Part shown: positions 5,969 through 6,968 of the stretch, one piece after another
Layout: each line of letters begins with the position of its first letter
Position numbering within the stretch: the first letter of the stretch is position 1
Assembly (NCBI GenBank): GCA_041661585.1
Contig: JBAZUC010000040.1
Coordinates: forward strand, 1-6,968
DNA from: JAPLXD01 sp041661585
GTDB taxonomy: Bacteria > Patescibacteriota > Minisyncoccia > Moranbacterales > UBA11712
DNA length: 6,968 nt
Direction: 5' to 3'
The notes under the pieces: generated by a model
What the model was told of the DNA's origin: nothing
What the model saw: only the letters and a program-made list of their open reading frames with translations
The model's database searches: none
Position numbers and translations under genes: made by a program

Positions 5969-6720
5969 TATTTTTTGCTATTAATTATGTTTTCGATATA
6001 CTTTTTGGCCTCCAACTGCTCTTTGAATGAATTTTCAAGTTCAATTGAGATTATATCAGAAAAATATTCAATAGGCAGGCTTTTCAAATATTCCAGCTGA
6101 TTCAAAGATTCGAGAAAATGTGTTTCATATATCATCAATCCGCTATGCTTTTCTTTATAAAGTTTGCTTTTCAGTCCGGATATATGATTGCAGCCAATTT
6201 TATGCTTCTTTATTAGCTCAACCGTCTTCGAATAATTTTTCGGAAAAATCTTTTTTTCTGAAACCAGATGAGACAAGTCAAGACAAACTCCGGTAATTGA
6301 GTATTTTTTAAACGCTTCTTTTGTGAACAAGTCCCGGCTGTTTGGTTTCGGATAATGATACATGTTTTCGAAGAATAGATTTTTCCAATACTTGGTATTT
6401 TTCCACTTCAACGCCTTCGGCATCGGATGAATATTGAAAATTTCTGTTCCGAAGCATCGGACAAAATAGGCCAGCTCCCATTCTTCGAAGTCAGTTCTGA
6501 TATGAACATGCGAAATTTTCTTTATATTTGAATTTTCAAGGTATTTATACAGATCCTTTCTTTCCTTTTGCTTGAGACAGGTCGGAAAAAACGCAATTTC
6601 TTCTATTTTTAACTGGTTTATTTCTTGAATTTTTTCCTTCCAATTCGATGCTTTGGAATTTTCATTGGTCGTAGTTAGACTAAGCAAAATTTTTCTTTTA
6701 TTTCCCATACTGCTTTTCAT
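5968..6720 (-). CDS. Xylose-isomerase-like TIM-barrel protein (putative sugar isomerase/epimerase)
   Basis: A 250-residue protein with a regular alternation of short strands and lysine-rich helices, as in the AP-endonuclease-2/xylose-isomerase-like TIM-barrel superfamily. Candidate metal-binding and catalytic residues sit at strand ends where the family has them: H71/H73 (ISHVHIRTDF), H98 (IFNIHPMP), E118 (LFFENMYHYP), D148/H151 (GVCLDLSHL), H179 (GCNHISGLK), H192, E199/H201 and E227/E229 (ISIELEN). This is recognition by pattern, not by a specific family match, and the substrate is unknown. The gene is wedged between rmlB, which it overlaps by 23 bases, and rmlD, which it overlaps by one base, so it is surely translated from the operon mRNA. 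By hand counts on a few 60-base lines it is clearly AT-richer (roughly one third G+C) than most sampled neighbouring lines (45-52%), suggesting a different origin. ATG 6708 is an alternative start; neither has a good ribosome binding site. Confidence 0.8.
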   Translation of the reverse strand: MKSSMGNKRKILLSLTTTNENSKASNWKEKIQEINQLKIEEIAFFPTCLKQKERKDLYKYLENSNIKKISHVHIRTDFEEWELAYFVRCFGTEIFNIHPMPKALKWKNTKYWKNLFFENMYHYPKPNSRDLFTKEAFKKYSITGVCLDLSHLVSEKKIFPKNYSKTVELIKKHKIGCNHISGLKSKLYKEKHSGLMIYETHFLESLNQLEYLKSLPIEYFSDIISIELENSFKEQLEAKKYIENIINSKK

Positions 6721-6968
6721 AATATTTTTGATATTCCCCGCTTTTCACGTCGCGCCACCAGCTTTCGTTGTTTTTGTACCATTCGACCGTTTGTTTCATT
6801 CCATCCTCGAAACTAGTCCGTGGCTGCCACCCAAGTTCGTTTTTTATCTTTGAAAAATCGATGGCATAGCGGCGGTCGTGGCCGAGACGATCCTTCACGT
6901 ATTCTATCATCTCTTCGCCCTGGTTGAGAAGTTCGAGAATTTTTTTCACGATTTCCATATTCGTTTTT
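6698..6968 (-). CDS. rmlB: dTDP-glucose 4,6-dehydratase, C-terminal part (starts beyond the right edge)
   Basis: The last 90 or so codons of RmlB, which converts dTDP-glucose to dTDP-4-keto-6-deoxyglucose with bound NAD+. Diagnostic C-terminal features are all present: the segment ending NMEIVKKILELL, VKDRLGHDRRYAID (the family's 'V.DR.GHDRRYAID' block), SKIKNELGWQPRTSFEDG, TVEWYKNNESWW and the near-terminal SGEYQKYYEKQYG. The reading frame stays open to the right edge, so the methionine at 6958 is internal rather than a start. The NAD-binding and catalytic domains are outside the window. It is the first visible gene of the leftward rml operon, and its 3' end overlaps the TIM-barrel gene by 23 bases in another frame. 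Confidence 0.94.
   Translation of the reverse strand, partial: KTNMEIVKKILELLNQGEEMIEYVKDRLGHDRRYAIDFSKIKNELGWQPRTSFEDGMKQTVEWYKNNESWWRDVKSGEYQKYYEKQYGK

Noticed and set aside
1..6968. CRISPR array, insertion sequence, tRNA or rRNA
   Set aside because: I saw no regularly spaced direct repeats, transposase motifs, terminal inverted repeats or tRNA/rRNA signatures on either strand.

Overview
The window (about 7 kb, moderate to low GC) looks like bacterial chromosome from a small-genome lineage. My best guess is the Candidate Phyla Radiation (Patescibacteria). This is inferred from the compact sugar-nucleotide operon, the divergent FtsA-like protein, poorly known membrane proteins beside it, and the lack of Shine-Dalgarno motifs before any start I checked. 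No 16S or other marker gene is present, so the placement is tentative.

Left part (1-2008): the 5' end of an FtsA-like gene runs leftward off the window from 552. It is separated by a divergent promoter region (about 553-660) from two rightward genes. These encode a 323-residue membrane-anchored protein with a duplicated module (661-1632) and a 123-residue four-helix membrane protein (1637-2008). They lie 4 bases apart and probably form one transcript.

Middle (2010-3387): a leftward GT4-type glycosyltransferase gene (3122-2010) converges on the membrane-protein pair with one base between them. Between it and galU is a 265-base stretch with no protein gene. On the + strand it carries what looks like a complete small RNA gene: a strong sigma70-type promoter (TTGACA-16-TACAAT), a body of about 200 nt closed by an 11-bp end-to-end stem with several internal hairpins, and a textbook intrinsic terminator. 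I cannot assign it to a known RNA family. It is the best candidate here for something undescribed.

Right part (3388-6968): a tightly packed leftward operon, in transcription order rmlB (partial) - TIM-barrel isomerase-like gene - rmlD - rmlA - galU. RmlA makes dTDP-glucose from glucose 1-phosphate, RmlB dehydrates it, and RmlD performs the last reduction to dTDP-L-rhamnose. GalU makes UDP-glucose from the same precursor. With the glycosyltransferase this is a cell-surface polysaccharide or glycoconjugate locus. The usual 3,5-epimerase gene rmlC is not visible. The slot between rmlB and rmlD holds instead an AT-rich gene for a xylose-isomerase-like TIM-barrel protein, which may be a replacement enzyme or an unrelated insertion.
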